Shown here in pieces: positions 61,409-64,000 of a DNA stretch of 64,000 nt. Below the pieces are notes generated by a model. The model made no database searches and was not told the DNA's origin. It saw only the letters and a program-made list of their open reading frames with translations. This stretch comes from Methanocalculus alkaliphilus (lineage in GTDB: Archaea > Halobacteriota > Methanomicrobia > Methanomicrobiales > Methanocorpusculaceae): positions 62,001 through 126,000 of the forward strand of contig NZ_JALJYG010000005.1 in NCBI RefSeq assembly GCF_024170505.1. The letters are read 5' to 3'. The translations under genes and the position numbers were made by a program. The first letter of the stretch is position 1. Every line of letters begins with the position of its first letter.

Positions 61409-61752
61409 TGCTCACCCAGCTGCCATACCTTGCCGTGGTCCTGCTCGCAGGGATCGGAATTGCAACAATACTCCTGAAGAAGAACCTCATCAAGATGATC
61501 ATGGGCCTTGGAATCCTGACAGGATCTGCAAACCTCTTCCTGGTGACCCTCGGGTACAGGGAGGGAGGGATTGCCCCGATCTATACGAATGCACCTGAAG
61601 GAGTCATGGTCCTCTCAACTGTGCAGGCGATGACGGTGACGAATATCGTCATCGGCTTTGCAACGACTGCGCTATTGCTTGCGTTTGCTATTATGCTGTA
61701 TCGAAAATATGGATCTGTTGAGACCGGAGATATCCGGAGGCTGCGCGAATGA
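61408..61752 (+). CDS. mbhG: Mbh-type hydrogenase subunit G (MrpC/NuoK-like)
   Basis: A 114-residue, three-helix protein of the MrpC/NuoK family. Segment LLKKNLIKMIMGLGILTGSANLFLV and the VQAMTVTNIVIGFATTALLLA helix are typical and end in a charged tail. Overlaps mbhF by one base (TGATG) and mbhH by ATGA. Confidence 0.9.
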   Translation: MLTQLPYLAVVLLAGIGIATILLKKNLIKMIMGLGILTGSANLFLVTLGYREGGIAPIYTNAPEGVMVLSTVQAMTVTNIVIGFATTALLLAFAIMLYRKYGSVETGDIRRLRE

Positions 61753-63305
61753 GCCAGTCTGTAGCACTCCTCGTCGCATTGCCGCTCATCGCGGCATTTG
61801 CGATGCCCCTCGTCGGGATGATTGGAAGAAAGATCAGAAACAGCCTTGCAATCATCGCGATGGCCGGAACCGTGACTGCTGCCCTCGTCCTCGTTTATGA
61901 GGTTCTGGTCAATGGGACGATCATCTATGCCTTTGGTGCACTTGATCCCTCGGTAGCTATTCCATTTGACTCTGGCGGGGTCCCGATACGGATCCTCTTT
62001 GTGATCGATGCGATGTCCGCGCTGATGGTCCTGACAGCAGCGATCATGATGTTTGCCGTCGTCCTCTACTCGTTATCGAGCGAGTCCGAGCAGACCGGCC
62101 AGGACGGATACTATGCCCTCCTCTTCCTGATGATGGTCGGTATCTTCGGGATGGTGACGACAGGGGATCTCTTCAACTTCTTCGTCTTCCTTGAGATCAA
62201 CTCTCTTGCCGGTGCCGCACTTGCTGCCTACCGGATCAATAAGGGACTCTCGGTGGAAGGTGGTCTGAAGTATGCGTTCATCTCAACGATTGCAGGTCTC
62301 TTCTTCCTCTTTGCCGTCGGGATGCTCTATGGCCAGTATAACTCGCTGAATATTGCATATATCGCATCCGTCATTGACCTGACCGGACTGTCACTGGTTG
62401 CACTCGTCCTGATGATAACCTCGCTTGCTATGAAGGCGGGATCGGTTCCGATGCACTTCTGGACACCGGATACCTACTCCAGTGCACCCTCCTCGATCAC
62501 GGCGATCCTGATCGTCTCGAGTATGGCAAGCCTCTACGCCATCTTCCGTGTCGCCTTCTCACTCTACGGGGTGACGATGAATGTCGTGACGATCGGATGG
62601 ATCATCATCATCCTTGGTGTCCTCTCGATGTTCATCGGAGTATCGATGGCGTTACCGCAGAAAGATGTCAAACGGCTGATGGCCTATCACTCGGTCTCGC
62701 AGATCGGCTACATGCTGGTCGGTCTTGGCGTTGGTGTTGCGGTCCTTGGGGATACACAGATGATGAATGAGTTTGGCCTCGTCGCAATGGAAGGAGGTAT
62801 CTTCCATATCATCAACTATGCCCTCTACAAGGGTCTCCTCTTCCTGATCGCCGGGGCAGTCATCTACCGGTGTGGGACGAGGAATCTGAACGAACTCGGC
62901 GGCCTCGGCCATTCGATGAAATGGACGATGGGATTCTTCATCATCGCGGCACTTGCCATTGCCGGTATACCGCCATTTAATGGCTTTGCATCAAAGATAC
63001 TTATCTATGAGTCGGTCTTTATATTCAATCCATATATATCGGTGATCGCGATGGTCGTCTCAATCATGACCCTCGCATCATTTGTGAAGGTATTCCATTC
63101 GATCTTCATGGGGCCGAAGCTTCCGCAGTATGCAGAGGTGAAGGAGGTACCGCTCCCGATGCTCATCGGCATGGGGCTCCTTGCGGTTCTGATCATCCTC
63201 TTTGGTCTCTTCCCGGATCTTGTGGTGAATCTTCTTATTGAGCCTGCCGCCCTTGCATTCATCGATCAAAGCGGCTATATCTCATCTGTCATGGGAGGTA
63301 TCTGA
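61749..63305 (+). CDS. mbhH: Mbh-type hydrogenase subunit H (MrpD/NuoN antiporter-like)
   Basis: A 518-residue membrane protein with about 14 helices and the proton/sodium-antiporter family pattern: GDLFNFFVFLEINSLAGAAL with the conserved Glu, KAGSVPMHFWTPDTYSSAPS with the key Lys, and VKRLMAYHSVSQIGYM. This subunit is the main ion-pumping element of the Mbh complex. The next gene follows after one base. Confidence 0.93.
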   Translation: MSQSVALLVALPLIAAFAMPLVGMIGRKIRNSLAIIAMAGTVTAALVLVYEVLVNGTIIYAFGALDPSVAIPFDSGGVPIRILFVIDAMSALMVLTAAIMMFAVVLYSLSSESEQTGQDGYYALLFLMMVGIFGMVTTGDLFNFFVFLEINSLAGAALAAYRINKGLSVEGGLKYAFISTIAGLFFLFAVGMLYGQYNSLNIAYIASVIDLTGLSLVALVLMITSLAMKAGSVPMHFWTPDTYSSAPSSITAILIVSSMASLYAIFRVAFSLYGVTMNVVTIGWIIIILGVLSMFIGVSMALPQKDVKRLMAYHSVSQIGYMLVGLGVGVAVLGDTQMMNEFGLVAMEGGIFHIINYALYKGLLFLIAGAVIYRCGTRNLNELGGLGHSMKWTMGFFIIAALAIAGIPPFNGFASKILIYESVFIFNPYISVIAMVVSIMTLASFVKVFHSIFMGPKLPQYAEVKEVPLPMLIGMGLLAVLIILFGLFPDLVVNLLIEPAALAFIDQSGYISSVMGGI

Positions 63306-63306
63306 G

Positions 63307-63648
63307 ATGCAGACAACACTCTATACCGGCTATGGTGTCTGGGATCCGGTCATCTGGACGATAGCCGGAGCGGTGATCCTGCTGCTGGTCTATCTCCTCT
63401 GGAGGGGCGGGGTCTCAACCTACCGGAAGGGAAGTGAACAGGAGCGGCCCTACCTCTCCGGGAATGCCGAGCCTGAGAAGGACGCAGTCCATATCGGAGG
63501 AGGGAACCTGTACTGGGGGTTCACCGAGGGGCTGAAAGGGTATTACTCCCGGCTCGTCCCGGTCCATACCGGTGATCTGAACGATTATATGCTCTGGTAC
63601 TTCGGGGTACTTGTTGGCATCTGCGCACTGGTGGTGATCTTCCAATGA
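63307..63648 (+). CDS. mbhI: Mbh-type hydrogenase subunit I
   Basis: A 113-residue protein with one N-terminal and one C-terminal helix around a polar middle part, as in MbhI, which bridges the antiporter part and the hydrogenase part in the known structure. Residues YWGFTEGLKGYYSRLVPVHTGDLNDYM are conserved-looking. ATG 63307 lies just after the mbhH stop; the longer frame is a shadow of mbhH. Overlaps the small subunit by ATGA. Confidence 0.88.
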   Translation: MQTTLYTGYGVWDPVIWTIAGAVILLLVYLLWRGGVSTYRKGSEQERPYLSGNAEPEKDAVHIGGGNLYWGFTEGLKGYYSRLVPVHTGDLNDYMLWYFGVLVGICALVVIFQ

Positions 63649-64000
63649 CACTCTCATCATCATTTAAGCGGTCGCTCTTTGTATTCCATTTCAATGCAGG
63701 CTCCTGCAATGGATGCGATATCGAGATCGTCGCGGCCATTACGCCCCGGTATGATCCCGAGCGGTTCGGGGTCAGGCTTGTCGGGTCGCCCAAGCATGCA
63801 GATGTCCTCCTTGTGACCGGACCGGTGACGGGGAAGATGGCGCCACGGCTCCGGAGGGTCTATGACCAGATGGCAGATCCGAAGGTTGTGATGTGTATCG
63901 GAACCTGCGGCCAGTCAGGCGGGGTCTTCTATGACTCCTATAATCTTGAAGGGCCGATCGATCAGATCATACCCGTTGACGTCTATGTCCCGGGCTGTGC
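63645..64000 (+). CDS. mbhJ: Mbh-type [NiFe]-hydrogenase small subunit, 5' part
   Basis: The first 118 residues of a NuoB-like small subunit; the gene runs off the window. The [4Fe-4S] ligands seen are GSCNGCDIE (Cys21, Cys24), GTCGQSGG (Cys88) and the last visible residue, Cys118, in VPGC. It shares much of the N-terminal part with the Eha small subunit at 26803 ([13 protein letters not shown]). The large subunit and ferredoxin subunits must follow beyond the window end. Confidence 0.92.
   Translation, partial: MTLSSSFKRSLFVFHFNAGSCNGCDIEIVAAITPRYDPERFGVRLVGSPKHADVLLVTGPVTGKMAPRLRRVYDQMADPKVVMCIGTCGQSGGVFYDSYNLEGPIDQIIPVDVYVPGC

Noticed and set aside
1-64000. CRISPR arrays, transposases, toxin-antitoxin or phage-defence islands
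   Set aside because: No regular spacer-repeat pattern, transposase motif or recognisable defence gene was found on either strand.

Overview
The window is a tightly packed, roughly 50-55% GC archaeal chromosome segment from a hydrogenotrophic methanogen, most likely order Methanomicrobiales. The diagnostic content is a formylmethanofuran dehydrogenase cluster (fwdDBAC) fused to an Eha-type energy-converting [NiFe] hydrogenase operon, a second Mbh-type membrane hydrogenase with Mrp-like antiporter subunits, F420 biosynthesis (cofE), two-subunit pyruvate carboxylase (pycB/pycA), the methanogen-type sulfide-dependent homocysteine pathway, and archaeal information-processing genes (TFE, FttA/aCPSF1, proteasome beta, Sec61-beta, Trm56, archaeal-type AlaRS, RtcB, an intron-bearing tRNA-Met). 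The genus cannot be fixed from sequence reading alone. No CRISPR array, insertion sequence, integrase or prophage was seen.

Layout. 1-2873: 3' end of rtcB, an unrecognised GATase-like gene, a DUF2111 gene and birA. 2953-5373: a biotin ECF transporter (bioY, one ATPase, one ATPase fused to the T component) whose first gene starts inside a perfect inverted repeat that looks like a BirA operator. 5446-8669: pyruvate carboxylase, the only biotin-carrying enzyme in the window. 8781-20939: a mixed stretch with tRNA-Met, WrbA, a lipoprotein serine hydrolase, a SagB-like oxidoreductase, a DUF255 thioredoxin-like protein, two almost identical CxxC-x17-CxxC mini-proteins, SerRS, a GMC-type oxidoreductase, a HerA/DUF87 ATPase and a rubredoxin. 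20957-21041: tRNA-Leu(TAG).

22250-33072 is one continuous plus-strand array of overlapping genes: Eha membrane subunits, hydrogenase small and large subunits, a four-cluster polyferredoxin, then fwdD, fwdB, fwdA and fwdC. The arrangement implies that ion-driven reduction of ferredoxin by H2 is wired directly to the first CO2-reducing step of methanogenesis. 33075-46030 holds cofE, Sec61-beta, an amidohydrolase, stress and CBS proteins, the proteasome beta subunit, FttA, an MFS and an MMPL/RND transporter, a secreted beta-propeller protein and tRNA-Leu(GAG).

46147-57050 contains an ACT-domain regulator; a minus-strand gene string of winged-helix protein, Trm56, ATP-grasp enzyme, TFE and HD protein; the three-gene homocysteine operon (COG1900-CBS, NIL-ferredoxin, UPF0280); and a Nif3 - SWIM - alaS - membrane wHTH string. 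57047-59036 holds hisH and a PAPS-reductase-family protein with zinc ribbon and PUA-like regions. 59296-64000 is the start of the Mbh-type hydrogenase operon (mbhA-J order), running out of the window inside the small subunit. Many promoters have an AT-rich TATA element about 25-27 nt before the start codon, suggesting leaderless or nearly leaderless transcripts.
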